Below, piece by piece: positions 46,606 to 58,119 of a DNA stretch of 64,000 nt (the stretch's first letter is position 1; each line of letters starts with the position of its first letter). The translations under genes and the position numbers were made by a program. This stretch comes from Paratinospora sagittata (lineage: Eukaryota; Streptophyta; Magnoliopsida; Ranunculales; Menispermaceae): the NCBI GenBank assembly GCA_035771175.1, contig CM069608.1:26294519-26358518 (forward strand), read 5' to 3'. The notes under the pieces are model-generated. The model was not told the DNA's origin. It saw only the letters and a list, made by a program, of their open reading frames with translations, and did not search any database.

Positions 46606-47684
46606 ACATATTATAATGCCTTGTGATATGATATAATGATGTGTATGGTATAACATGGTATAATACAATATGTGTTATATATATAATGTGTGGTGATGTG
46701 TGAAGCGTTTTGAAAAGGTGTGATATACAATATAATCTATAATAGGTGTGTGCTGTGGGACGTTTAAAAAAATCAAAATGGAATAGGGAAATAAAGAAGA
46801 AGGGAGGCGTGATGGTGGTGAGTTGCAGAGAGGTGGTGGTGGCAATCTGCTGCGGGGAACGGAGCAAGCAAAGAGAAGAAGAGATTTGACGATTGGGTTT
46901 TGAGGCACGATGGGTTTCCGACAAACCAACAGAGAGAAAGAGATAGGGTTTTGAGGCCCGATGGGCTCTGGACGAACCAGCAGAGAGATATCTGGGTGGG
47001 GTGGCGTAGTATTGGGGAAGAGATGAGTGTTTCGAGCAAGAGAGAAGAGAGCGGCGAGATTCAGAGAGCAGAGGAAGATGGCAGAGAAGAGAAGTTTGGC
47101 GGTTTTGAAGTACGTAGCGGCGAGTTGTAGAGGCGAGAGAGGAGTTTTGAACTAGATGGGAGTTGCAGCGTGCGATGGCGGAGAAAAGAAAAGAGAAGAG
47201 AGAGGCGATTAGGTTTTTGTGTGGCTGGGTTTCGAGAGGGAGAGTTGGGTTTTGTGCGATTGATTTCGAGAGAGAGGGGCGAGATTGTAGCAAGATTGCA
47301 GCTGTAGAGGGCGAGATTGCAGCTGTAGAGGGCGAGATTTCAGCGAGAGCGTAAGGATTGCAGGGCGAGAGAGGCGCGATTTTGCAGGGCGAGTGAGATT
47401 GCACAGAGAGAGAGAAGTTTGGCGATTAGTTTCCTTGATAAGGAAGGAGAGTCCGTGATGTGCGTGTCGAAACAGATCGCGACTCCGAAGAACAAAGGAT
47501 GTTCTCGATTGCGATGATCTTGGCAAAGATTTGGATGAGGCGGCGATGGAAAGCGTAGGTCGAGTTGTTGATCGAAGCGAAGACGACCGAAGAAGCATTT
47601 GCGACGTTCTTGAATGGATATTTCTTGCGGCGACGGGGCCGGCTATTTTTTTTTTTTTTTTTTTTGAATTTCCAGGGGATTACA
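45099..47684 (-). repeat. 3' LTR of gypsy G2
   Basis: 2,586 bp, plus-strand edges TGTAATACCCCG and GGGATTACA. It contains three tandem 'ggcgatattc..ttagaataactgcccc' units starting at 45871, 45911 and 45950, where the 5' LTR has two. A (TA)n run lies at about 46569-46601. A purine-rich stretch at 46790-47450 has smaller tandem units: a 48-51 bp unit at about 46892-46990 and a 'gcgagattgcagctgtagag' unit at 47280-47340. A poly-T run lies at 47646-47665. The 295-codon open frame on minus (46517-47404) lies within this LTR. Confidence 0.9.
46569..46601. repeat. (TA)n microsatellite
   Basis: About 16 TA units. The equivalent place in the other LTR of the same element (about 54420-54436) has roughly half as many. 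Confidence 0.85.
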
Positions 47685-47702
47685 TTCTTCCCGCCTTAAA
47701 AG
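47685..47702 (-). promoter_or_regulatory. Polypurine tract of gypsy G2
   Basis: On minus, CTTTTAAGGCGGGAAGAA directly precedes the LTR start TGTAATCCCC. It would serve as the plus-strand primer in reverse transcription. Confidence 0.75.
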
Positions 47703-47896
47703 AAATTTCGTCCCGAAATTAAAGTTTAAGCTTACTTACTTGATGATGTTAAACTTTTTCCACTGCTGACCAGTTGTATCTCGAAACCTTAAACATTGAA
47801 AATATTCCATTAGCAGTCTATTAAGTTTACCAACCCATTGGTGAGTTTGAAGAAAAAATTGATAATACGCACATAGAATGGAGTACTATTAATTAC

Positions 47897-50800
47897 CTAG
47901 AGTGTTCTTTGAAATAAGTCGGCATATTTGGTCTTCATTTCACTTTCAGGTTCCCAAGTGGCTTCTTCAACTCCATGATGCTTCCACAACACTTTAACTA
48001 ATGGAATGTCTTTGTTCCTCAAACTATGAACTTTCCAATCTAGGATATTTAAAGGTCCTTCTTCATAGGTGGCATCAGCTTGTACTTTTACTTCTTTCCA
48101 ATCGATGGTGTGGGAAGGGTCTGGTTCATATTTTCGCAACATCGACACATGGAACACGTTGTGGATGGCGGATAAACTAGTTGGCAAGTCTAGTTTGTAA
48201 GCATTCTCGCCAATTTGATCACAAATCTTGAACGGACCGATGAATCGCGGCGATAATTTCCCTTTCTTACCAAACGTCATGATGCCTTTTTGAGGGCTTA
48301 TTCTCAGAAATACCTTATCACCTTTTTGGAATTCTAAAGATCGGCGCCTCTTATCTGCGTAGCTCTTCTGCTTACTCTATGCAGTAACTAGCCTTTCCTG
48401 GATCAACTTCACTTTTTCGTTCATTTCCATTATCATATCAGATCCTGTAAGTACCTTATCTTCCCAATCGACCCAACACAGTGGTGACCTACATGGTCGC
48501 CATATAGAGCTTCATATGGAGCCATTTGTATACTTGCCTGGTAACTATTGTTATAAGCAAACTCTGCTAGGTGTAAGTATTTACTTCAATTTCCCTTGAA
48601 AACTAGTACACAAGCTCTCAACATGTCTTCTAAGATCTGAATAACCTTTTCGGATTGACCATCTGTCTGAGGATGATAGGCGGTGCTCATGGTTAATTTG
48701 GTTCCCAATTCCCACTGTAAGCTCTGCCAGAACTGAGATGTGAATAAGGAATCTCTATCTGACACTATCGATTTGGGTACTCCGTGTAGTTTCACAATTT
48801 CTTTAACATACAGCTCACCCAGTTTACTAATCGGATCTGTGGATTTAATGGGTACGAAGTGTGCCACTTTAGTAAGTCGATCCACAATTACCCAAACCTT
48901 ATCCTCACCTTTATGATTTCTAGGAAGAGCTCCGATGAAATCCATTGCTATGTTATCCCATTTCCATTTAGGAATTTTTAAAGGTTGTAACAATCCAGAC
49001 GGTCTTTTATGTTCGGCCTTAACTTGCTGACATGTAAGGCATTTAGACACATATTTAGCCACATATCTCTTGATACCTTTCCACCAGTAGTTTTTCTTCA
49101 AGTTTTGGTACATCTTATCTCCACCAGGATATAAAGTGTATTTAGTCTGATGTGCCTCATCAAATAAGATCTTTTTAATTTCCTCAATTCTGGGTATACA
49201 AATTCGGTTTTTGAATCTCAATAACCCCTCTGAATCGATCTTGAAATATGCATTTCCATTATTGGCTATTGCACCTGCTACCCATTTTATCAATTTTCTA
49301 TCCTGAGCTTGACCTTCCTTAATTTGATGTAGTAGGTCTGGCTTGCAGCTCATATTATATAAGAAAATCTGATTTTCACCTTTTTGTACGCCCAAATTAT
49401 AATCTTCAATCAACTGGTACATCTGGGCTTTTTCTGCATCGTTCTTATAAGATTTTCGACTTAAAGCATCGGCGACTACGTTGGCTTTCCCTGGGTGATA
49501 ATGTAGCTGAAAATCATAATCATTCAGCAATTCCATCCATCTCCTTTGCCTCAAATTTAGCTCCTTTTGTGTATAGATGTACTTCAAACTCTTATGGTCA
49601 GAGTATAGATCAAATTTCTCTCCATAAAGATAGTGTCTCTATATTTTCAAGGAGAATACAACAGCAGCCAATTCTAAATCATGAGTCGGGTCTTCAGTTG
49701 CCTAGAAGCATAAGCAACCACTTTACCTTCCTGCATCAGAACAACGCCAAGACCATTCTTAGAAGCATCAGTGTAAATAACATATCTGACTCCGCTTGCA
49801 GGAGTGATCAATATTGGGGCTGTGGTCAATCGTCTCTTCAACTCTTGAAAGGAATTCTCACATTTCTCATCCCAACTAAATTTGGCATCCTTCATTGTTG
49901 GCTTTGTCATAGGCTCAGCTAGTCTCGAAAAATTTAGAATAAATCTTCTATAGTAACCAGCTAGTCCCAAAAAAACTTCTAATTTCTGTCACTGACTTTG
50001 GCTTTTCCCAGTTCATTACCGCTTCAACTTTTGTTGGATCTACGGATATCCCTTCCGATGACACTACATGGCTCAAAAATTTGACTGACTTCATCCAAAA
50101 TTCACATTTTTCAAATTTGGCATACAATTGATTTCGCCTCAATGTTTCCAAAACTACTGTAAGGTGTTCCTGATGTTCCTCATTGGTCTTCGAATAAACC
50201 GAAATATCATCAACAAATACCACTACAAATTTGTCTAGATGAGGCCTAAACGTCTTATTCATGAGGTCCATAAATGTTGTTGGTGCATTAATGAGTCCAA
50301 ATGGCATGACTCTGAATTCAAAGTGTCCATACCTAGTCCTGAATGTTGTCTTCGGTATATCAGACTCTTTGATTCTAAGTTGGTGATAACCGGACCTTAG
50401 GTCGATCTTGGAAAAACAAATTGCTCCCTTCAGTTGATCGAACAAATCATCTATTCTGGGTAGGGGGTACTTGTTCTTGACTGTGACTTGATTTAATTTT
50501 CTGTAGTCAATACACAGTCTCATCGACCCATCTTTCTTTTTGACAAACAGTACTGGTGCGCCCCAGGGTGATTCGCTCGGCTGGATAAATTTCTTCGCAC
50601 TAAGATCATCAAGCTGAGTCCTTAGTTCTATTAATTCGCCAGGGGCCATCCTGTAGGGTGACATGGCTATGGGGTCTGTTCCAGGGTACAATTCTATCTT
50701 GAACTCTACTTCCAACTTAGGAGGTAATCCTGGTAATTCTTCGGGAAACACTTCAGGGAAATCTCTAACCACCAAGTACTCTTCTAAATTCCTCAAGGTC

Positions 50801-51303
50801 TTTAGAGGCTCAGCTTCTGGTAGGGTTTTGAATTCCTCTTTGTGATTCACAGATTCGAGAAGTGCGGGCATGATATTCCTCGGGATTTTGTTTCTATCCC
50901 CATAGATTTTCAACAACTCTCCCGAAGGTAACCGCAAAGTAAACTTCTTTCGAAGGAAATCGATCTGGGCTTGGTACTCAGATAACCAATCCATTCCGAA
51001 GATCACATCATAATCATTAATGGGTAAGAGTATCAACTCAGCTAAAATCAGCTTATCATTAATTCTAAGGTCACAACTACATTTTTCAGTTGTTAGGACT
51101 TTTACTCCTACTGGTGTTGAAATCTTCATAACAACAGATAAAGGTACAGTGGAAAGTTGTAATTTCCTGGCTAAGTTTTCAGAAATAAAAGACCTTGATG
51201 CTCCAGAATCAAACAAGATTTTAACTGTAACATGAAATAAAATGAAAGTACCTTCCACTACTTCGTTTGCACCAACTTCTAGTTCAAGATTTCTTTCTGT
51301 CAT
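47897..51303 (-). pseudogene. Gypsy G2 pol: protease, RT, RNase H, integrase, chromodomain
   Basis: Order on minus from 51303: protease [20 protein letters not shown] and [13 protein letters not shown] with [44 protein letters not shown] and catalytic [11 protein letters not shown] (about 50200); RNase H with YTDASKNGLGVVLMQ; integrase HHCC near 49150-49010; the DDE core with [23 protein letters not shown] and [13 protein letters not shown] (all three acidic residues kept, 48950-48620); GKLSPRFIGPF; and chromodomain VLWKHHGVEEATWEPE ending at 47897. The 451-codon stretch 49948-51303 is the longest intact part. Damage: an extra A in a 7-A run at 49969-49975 shifts the frame inside [10 protein letters not shown]; a short deletion near 49680; a shift near 48515; stops near 48380. 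In life it would cut the polyprotein, copy the RNA and insert the cDNA, with the chromodomain guiding integration to marked chromatin. Confidence 0.95.
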
Positions 51304-52617
51304 TGCAAAGACTTTGCCTTGATTTTGATTTTGGATTTGATTCTGATTATAGCTTGGACGATTGGCTTGATTTCATCCTAGCACATTGTTGTGGTTTTGC
51401 CAGTTGCTCGGACGAAAATTTTGTCGAACTCCTTGTATAGTGCAGTTTCGTGCCACATGACCCGGTCGATTGCATTTGAAGCAAAGTCTCGTAGTTACTA
51501 CTTGATCTTTATTTTGTTGGGGTGCACGAATATTGTTTTGCTGCATCTGTTGTCCACCATTATGCCTAGACCATCCTGATCCGTTGTTGTGATTCTGCCC
51601 CCTGTTCCACTGGTTCCCATTGTTGAACTTGTTTCTGTTCTAATTATTACCATTGCCGCCATAGTTATTCAGATTTTGCCTCTTGTTGTGATTACCCTGG
51701 TAATCAAAATTCTGTCCTTGAGACCTTTTGTTTCTGTTCCATATTGTTTCTTGCAGGTTCAGTTCTCTTTCTACTAACAAAGCTCGTTCAACCACTTCTT
51801 TATAAGTCTCCAGATTCATCGGAACAACCACCTTTCTAATTTCCATTCTGAGACCCTCTGCGAATCTACTAGCTTTCATCTGTTCATTGACTACCAGTTC
51901 ATGAGAAAATGTGGAAAGTTCGATAAACTTAGCCTCATATTCTGCCACTGTCATGTTCCTCTGTGTCAGCCTCACAAATTCAGATTGTAGTTCTTTTTTG
52001 TTCGCCTTGGGGAAGAATTTATCATAAAATATCTCCTCAAAAGTTGTCCAGGTCATAGTGTTCACGTCCACTGTAGCACTTTCTTTAAACATTCTCCACC
52101 AATGTTTGGCATCACCTATGAATTGGTGAGCCGCAATCACCACCATTCTTGGGCCAGTCACTCCAAGAATTTCCAAGTGTTCCTTAACCTCCTGGAACCA
52201 CTTGTCAGCTTCCCTTGGATCTGGTTTTCCTTCAAATTTCGAAGGATGCATACGTTAGAAGTCTCTCAATTGATCCGCCCATTCCTTTTCTTCAGGCCTC
52301 CTGATGGTTCGAGCTCCTGGTTCATTCTGCACTACAATTGTTGGATTCAGTTGAGGTTGAGGCATCTGTCTGGTCACCTGTTCCCCTACTTGTCGCACAA
52401 ATTCTGCCATTATCTCCGGTCCCAAAAAAATTTCAGGGGTTGGAACTGTTGTAGATCAGACATTCTCTGCTCCAGTAGAGTCAACATTCGCTGTTAGATT
52501 TGCGTGTTCTTTCTCCGTCGGCTGACATTCGAGTGTCGGTTGTGTCTGCACAACCGGTTCAGTGTCCCTTATGAGATCACTCATAGACCTCGCGTTTCTT
52601 CTTCGAGGTGCCGCCAT
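51304..52617 (-). pseudogene. Gypsy G2 gag with zinc knuckle
   Basis: ATG at 52617 starts MAAPRRRNARSMSDLIRDTE. The gag domain is at 52251-51700 with FEGKPDPREADKWFQEVKEH, IGDAKHWWRMFK, WTTFEEIFYDKFFP and LTQRNMTVAEYEAKFIELS. An Asn/Gln-rich linker follows, then the CCHC knuckle CFKCNRPGHVARNC (about 51485-51444), which binds the element's RNA. It lies in the same frame as protease, so Gag and Pol were one polyprotein, as usual for Tekay-like chromoviruses. In-frame stops: a TGA after GAENV (about 52457), TAA just before MHPSKFEG (52252-52254), TAG after YGGNGNN (about 51640) and one near 51375. Without these the frame would be continuous. Confidence 0.9.
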
Positions 52618-53406
52618 CTATAAAATTTTAACTCATCTTTAGTACTACAGGAGATAATTATTTTCGATTAGGGTGACTCTAGATTCAGAATTCTAAGTTC
52701 TCGAAAATAAAATGATCCTATTGGTTCAGTTTCTAGGTTTAATAAAATTTTGGCAATCCATGATTGCCATAGGGTACAGGATTTGGTTTTGATACATGTA
52801 AACAAGACAAGCAAACAAACAAACAACATACCACACAATAATGGTATAAAGAAAATTTCCAAACTTTCACTTATGCCCTCCGTATTCAAGTGTCCCATAC
52901 CACTCTAGCCCGGTGATATAGGCTTCCACAAAGAAACTTCAATACACCCAAACAACATGCAAATGTCCTACCAACTAAGGCTTCCCAGGTACCCACTATG
53001 TCCAAGCTGTCCCCTACCAGTTGAACATAGCGATACAAGCTCGTCCAGAGTTGTTAGTCATTCACCAAACATGGCCTGGTAGTCTCCAAGTTCAAGACTC
53101 CTCAAATACCCTTAAATTCCTCCACGTCTCATACTGTTTTGGAATCAAGAATAAAAGATTCATCCTGATCCTAGATTCTAACCAAACAATTTCCATACAA
53201 GTTCTCGTCTCTAACCGATGTCCTAAAAGCTTTGAATTTGTTAGACCCACTGTACATTCATTCTCGATATTATGTTATAAAGTTTATAATTGGCATATTT
53301 ATCTAGTTCAAGTTGAATCCTAATTTCATAAAGATTTGAGACCTACTCGCTAATACTAAACTTCTAAAAATTCGTTGTAACACTTCCCCATGATCTGAAG
53401 CCTAAA
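52618..53406 (-). other. Untranslated leader of gypsy G2
   Basis: About 790 bp between primer site and gag start, with no coding signal. It contains short open frames on both strands without recognisable content. A leader of this size is normal for this group. Confidence 0.6.
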
Positions 53407-53418
53407 GCTCTGATATCA
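53407..53418 (-). promoter_or_regulatory. Primer-binding site of gypsy G2
   Basis: TGATATCAGAGC on minus, three bases from the LTR edge. One G-to-A difference from the canonical tRNA-iMet site. Confidence 0.85.
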
Positions 53419-53421
53419 ATT

Positions 53422-54705
53422 TGTAACGCCCCGATTTTTAAAACTTACATTTCAAGTAAAAATGAATATTTTAATTTTATCGAGAAAAAAACACTGAAAG
53501 TCGAGATGTTAATCGTATCCGTCTATGTTAACCCATATCCATTATATAGGTATTAATAATTGCAACACTATGAATTTGTATTCTTCTAACCAACTTACTG
53601 GTTAAGATAAACGAATACCCTTTCATCTTCATGCTAAGGACCACATAATTCACTATACAAATTTCTATAGTGAATTATGAGGGTACTTGCCCTTGTCCAT
53701 CCATTATGGACACAATATTTTAAATACATTCATTAAATGGAATTAATGAATTCAAGTCCAAACCACATATATTTAAAGTAAATCATGAGCCCTTCAATAA
53801 TCATAATAAGGTTTTATCAAAATTTCTAATGTCAATACAACCCTTATTAAATAAAAGTTCACAAAGTTAAACAAGTAATTAACTCATTCACTAATTAAAA
53901 TATTGTCCAGATTACCATCCTACCCCTATCACTGAACCACGCCACACCTTGCTACTTTATTTTCTAAGTACCTGCATGTGAAAAATAGGGGTAAGCTTGA
54001 AAGCCCAGTGGGTCATCTAAACAATTCACAATATTTTATTATGATACATACACAAGAACATTACAAACAAGTTTCACATATTAATCGTTGCAACATTAGA
54101 TTGTTTGAGTCGATAATTTTATCACGTTCTGAACCTCGTACCTTTAGGAAATCAAACACAGGGTGACACTACCCAAAAATTAAAAACTCGTTGGCGATAT
54201 TCCTTAGAATAACTGCCCCATAATAATAAATGGCGATATTCCTTATAATAACTGCCCCATATGTGTGATTCTTATCTTAATTGTGTTCTTTAGTGATGCA
54301 CACCATACATACAACCTAAGTATGATATTAATTGTATTCACAAGCCATATTCAAATTTCACTACACATAGTATCATATTCAAATATATACATATATATGG
54401 TGGTGGGATGTTTAAACAAGTATATATATATATATAAAATAACATATTATAATGCCTTGTGATATGATATAATGATGTGTATGGTATAACATGGTATAAT
54501 ACAATATGTGTTATATATATAATGTGTGGTGATGTGTGAAGCGTTTTGAAAAGGTGTGATATACAATATAATCTATAATAGGTGTGTGTTGTGGGACGTT
54601 TAAAAAAATCAAAATGGAATAGGGAAAAAAAGAAAAAGGGAGGCGTTGATGGTGGTGAGTTGCAGAGAGGTGGTGGTGGCGATGTGCCGCTGGGAACGGA
54701 GCGAG
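53422..54705 (-). repeat. 5' LTR of gypsy G2, truncated and internally deleted
   Basis: Matches 45099-46865 closely, but lacks about 400 bp present at roughly 46096-46495 in the partner, has two rather than three of the 39-40 bp units (54193, 54232), and stops at about 54705. The last 0.8 kb of the partner (46866-47684), including the U3 start, is missing. Without its promoter end this LTR could not start transcription. Confidence 0.9.
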
Positions 54706-55022
54706 TAACCGAATTAAATCGAATATGCAAACGATCGATTAAAACATGCAGCCATACATATCGTTGAATCATACGACATAGAAGGTCCTAAAACTTATCA
54801 TAATCTAATCATATAACCGAACATCTTCAAATGATCATGGTCCTCAAGAAGATCTCTAATACGTTCGCCATGCATCATTGATTCTTTGAAACCTTCAAGT
54901 AAGATTAGATATGCCATATGTGCAAGAATATCATAAACATAATGTGGTTTGTAATCATCAAAATATCTTTCATATTAGGGACATATTCTCGTAAGGGATA
55001 TAAGAATAATTGGTTCAACAAT
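54706..55022 (-). repeat. LTR A start fragment, minus strand
   Basis: Reverse complement starts TGTTGAACCAATTATTC at 55022 and follows LTR A (21419 on) for 317 bp, to the block 'gcatgttttaatcgat..ttgcat'. Then it meets the broken gypsy LTR. This is subfamily A, whereas the surrounding copia C2 has LTR B. Confidence 0.85.
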
Positions 55023-56382
55023 TGGGGTTCAGGTGACCTGACCAGAGCACGGGTAGCTCAAGTTTGCACACCTCAAACCCTCTGGTTGGGTAGCAGCGGG
55101 TTGTATTGGCTGCCATCCGATGTAGACGGGTCGGGTGATGGTCGAGCTCGAGTCCACCCCTACCTCAAGCCACTTCAAAACTCTCATTGTAAGAAGCTTC
55201 ATTTTTCTTGTTGAAGTTGTTCCCACAGCAAATCATCTTTCTAAGTCTGATTCTCCATTTTGCAATTTTTGGTCTTCTTGGTGCACTTCTTGAAGCTTCA
55301 TTCTCCTCACTAGGGATCACAGTTCTTGGAGCACTTGAAGATTGTCTTTCTTCATATCTTTCATTCACCCAAGTAGCAAGTTCTTCTTCACCAAGCTCAC
55401 TGCCATTTGGTAAATTTGCATACATGTTTTCTCTCTCAGAGGATGTTTCCAAACCACTTAGCACATACGTAATTTTGTTAAAAGGGCTTTCAAAGGGGTT
55501 TGCAAATTCCTCGAAAAACTAAACTTTATATTTCCATTTTTCAGGAAAACTGTCAAGAAATATTTTAACCAAGGTGGTGTGTGGAAAAGTTATTCCAAAA
55601 TTTTTTAACTTTTTTGCCTAAACCTACAAATCTACTAGTTGCTTCCCTTACAGACTCTCTATCTAGAAACGTAAAGTTTCTAAGGGAAATCTCTAGCTCT
55701 CTAGCTCTTTTTCTGGTTTGATTTATCCCTTTCATGGACTGTAATAGACTGCAAAACTCCTTTAGAGTGGAATCCCATGGACTGAAGTTTTCACTGATGG
55801 TAAGCAATTTTTTATTTTATGATTTTGAAAGTTTATCAACAGAGCACACTATTGCAACACCAGTAGGTATATCTTGATCAAAGCTTTTCATTCCATCAAG
55901 AATATATTTATATCATTCAAGAGCTAAATTAAGGGACTCATTCTCAAGGATTTCAAAGTTATCAATAGTTTCTCAAACTCCTTGAGTTTTCATCCTTTTC
56001 TTAATGCCCTTCCATGGATCATTTTGAGTTTTTCCCAAATTTCTTTTGTTGTCTCAAAATGACTCACTCTTTCTAGTTCCTCATTTGGTATGCCACAGAA
56101 TATATATTGCCTAAGAGTTTAGACTGTAGCTGTGTTTCTCATGGGATTTCCATGAATATATGGGTTCGTTAGGAGCAGTGTAACCGTTTACAATCACCTC
56201 CCATAGGTTAGCATTTTGGGTTTGGAGAAAGGTTTCCATGAGTTTGATCCAATGACTAAAACAATTTTTTTTAAACAAGGGTGGTCTACTCATGGATTGC
56301 CCTACTATCAAAGGTACTTGTGCAGATGAAAATTCCTGCCATTTCTTCAAAGAAATTGTTAGATTTCCTTGGTGATTAACCT
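55023..56382 (-). pseudogene. SIRE-like copia C2 gag remnant
   Basis: From about 56360 on minus: SRPPLFKKNCFSHWIKLMET, NANLWEVIVNGYTAPNEPI, the same Gag N-terminus as at 31147. Broken frames follow through 55900-55565 (STLKEFCSLLQSMKGINQTR, ESVREATSRFVGLGKKVKKF), then an open stretch 55165-55464 with SSERENMYANLPNGSELG and a basic RRPKIAKWRIRLRKM. That last part is where a Gag C-terminus is expected, but I do not recognise it and see no zinc knuckle. Between 55023 and 55160 nothing is recognisable. pol is absent, so a large internal deletion lies between gag and the LTR A fragment. Confidence 0.75.
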
Positions 56383-56394
56383 GCTCTAATACCA
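56383..56394 (-). promoter_or_regulatory. Primer-binding site of copia C2
   Basis: TGGTATTAGAGC on minus, two bases from the LTR end. One C-to-T change from the canonical plant tRNA-iMet site. Confidence 0.85.
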
Positions 56395-56396
56395 CT

Positions 56397-58119
56397 TGTT
56401 GGCCCACAAATGTGTCCAAGAGGGGGTGAATTGGACAAATTAGCATGTTGTGCACTCTTTGAATATTATTACAGATAACAGTGCAAAGACAAGAAAATGA
56501 AAATAATTAAGTACACAATGATTTATAATGGTTTGGTTGCATCTACATCCACTACCTAATCTCCCTAATTAGGATTTCTAAAACACCACTAGTGAGTCAT
56601 CTTCATAGGTGAGGAACAAACCTATTACAACTTCTCAACTTCATAGGAGTGAAACAACCTTTACATTACTCAACTTCCAAGTGTGAGACAACCTACTTTT
56701 CTCAACTTGCGGGTGTGAGCCTACCTAACTTACACAACTTTCAAGTGTGAGTCAACCTAACTACTCCTCTTACAGGGGGGAATCAACCTATGAACTATCC
56801 TACCACTAGGATACAATCTCAGCCAATATGGCCTTTTACAAGAATACTTGAAAGTGTGAGATTTCTTCTTCGCAGACAAACTCAAAGTATTACAATACTG
56901 ATATGAACCTTTACTCACCCAAATACTCAGCTAAAATGTAGAATTTAAAAACGGGTTGAGAAGAGAGTAAAGTATAAATTAGGTTCCTTGGAAGATAAAA
57001 ATATAGATTGAAGCACAATTTCTCCAAAGATGGTTTCTCTCAAAGATAATAGTAATAACAATACAAAATCTTTTCAGAAAGTAATTGGTTTTTGAAAAAC
57101 ACAGATTAACTTTCAAATAGTTAAAGATGCAGTTTCAAAAACTTCTCTAATGTATATTTGAAAAGTAGAAGCACAAATGATTTTATAATGAAGCATAGCG
57201 CAATATTCAAACATTTGAATTTTTTGGAGCCGTTGAGAGATAAGATCAGAGATTCAGATTGAATGGCTAAAAGCTTTCATGAAAATGGTGGTCAAAGTTC
57301 TTATATAACATTCTGATAAAAAAGAATATTCGTGAAAAAGGAAATCGATCAGAAGGATCAGCTTTTCTAAAAAAAATAGAAATAGTATCAGTTGTCTGAC
57401 ACAGTCCATAAGCATCCTGCCGAAGGGTGAAGGCGCTACTGCAGCATGTTTTTAAAGAGCTAAGGATGTATGTGAGCGTCCTGTTGCATATGAACTGAAA
57501 GATAAAAATTTATCAGACAATCAAGGAGGGCGCTACTGAAGCTTTAACATCCTGCAAAGGCTGCCCAGAAAATTCTAAGAATTTTCTTAGCTTGATTGAG
57601 CGTCCTACTCTTATAGGAGCATCCTGCAATGCTTTGCATGCAACACGTTGAGCGTCCTACTAAACTGAAAAATTCTGAAATTCATTTGCTTTGAAAGTTT
57701 CATTGAAAAAAGAATTTTTGGATCAGATCAGATATGTGTGACGATCATTTAAACACTTAGAATTTATTTGAAAACTTGAGAATAATCAATCAAATACGAT
57801 TTTAATAAAGATCAAAACATTTGAAGATTTTGGAAAAAACTTAAAATAGTTTTGATATGATTTGTGGAATGGGATCAAATCATGCTAAGTATTCGACAAG
57901 TAAGGCTCTACAATCTAAGCAACACATTACATTTGGAGAACTTATGGCTCAGTGCTTGATTGTTCTTGGCTTGATCAAAGCTTCATCGTTCCTCTTGAAG
58001 TGATTCATCTTGGAGTGTTTTTTCTAATCTTTGACTTGCACACTTAAGATAAAGATTAGTTTGGTATAAAATGGTTTGTAATCATCAAAATATTGATCAT
58101 GGGGTTCATTAAGATAACA
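56397..58119 (-). repeat. 5' LTR (subfamily B) of copia C2
   Basis: 1,723 bp. On minus it starts TGTTATCTTAATGAACCCC and ends TTTGTGGGCCAACA. U5 repeat units around 'cacNcttgNaagttga' lie at 56625-56790, and U3 'aggacgctca'-type motifs at about 57420-57660 (seen reversed as 'gagcgtcctac'). It matches the plus-strand LTR B at 32807-34480. Confidence 0.9.

Larger units (their letters stand above)
45099..54705 (-). mobile_element. Ty3/gypsy chromovirus-like element G2, 5' LTR truncated
   Basis: Minus-strand element with 5' LTR at 53422-54705 (truncated), primer site 53407-53418, gag from 52617, one gag-pol frame to about 47897, a polypurine tract (reverse of 47685-47702) and 3' LTR at 45099-47684. 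The C-terminal chromodomain-type motif LWKHHGVEEATWEPE places it among chromoviruses, probably Tekay-like (inference). It inserted in an LTR B at CACTC (45094-45098). The matching duplication on the right was deleted. It is broken but better preserved than G1. Confidence 0.9.
45038..58119 (-). mobile_element. SIRE-like copia element C2, minus strand, with nested insertions
   Basis: Outer edges are TGTTGGCC (45038) and AGATAACA (58119), both ends of LTR subfamily B in reverse. The flanks are atgtg (45033-45037) and acgtg (58120-58124), a 5-bp target duplication with one C/T change. The 5' LTR is 56397-58119, the primer site 56383-56394 and the gag remnant about 55170-56360. Its 3' LTR survives only as 61 bp (45038-45098). 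Gypsy G2 lies within it, and a subfamily-A LTR piece (54706-55022) lies between G2 and gag. pol is missing. Confidence 0.75.
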
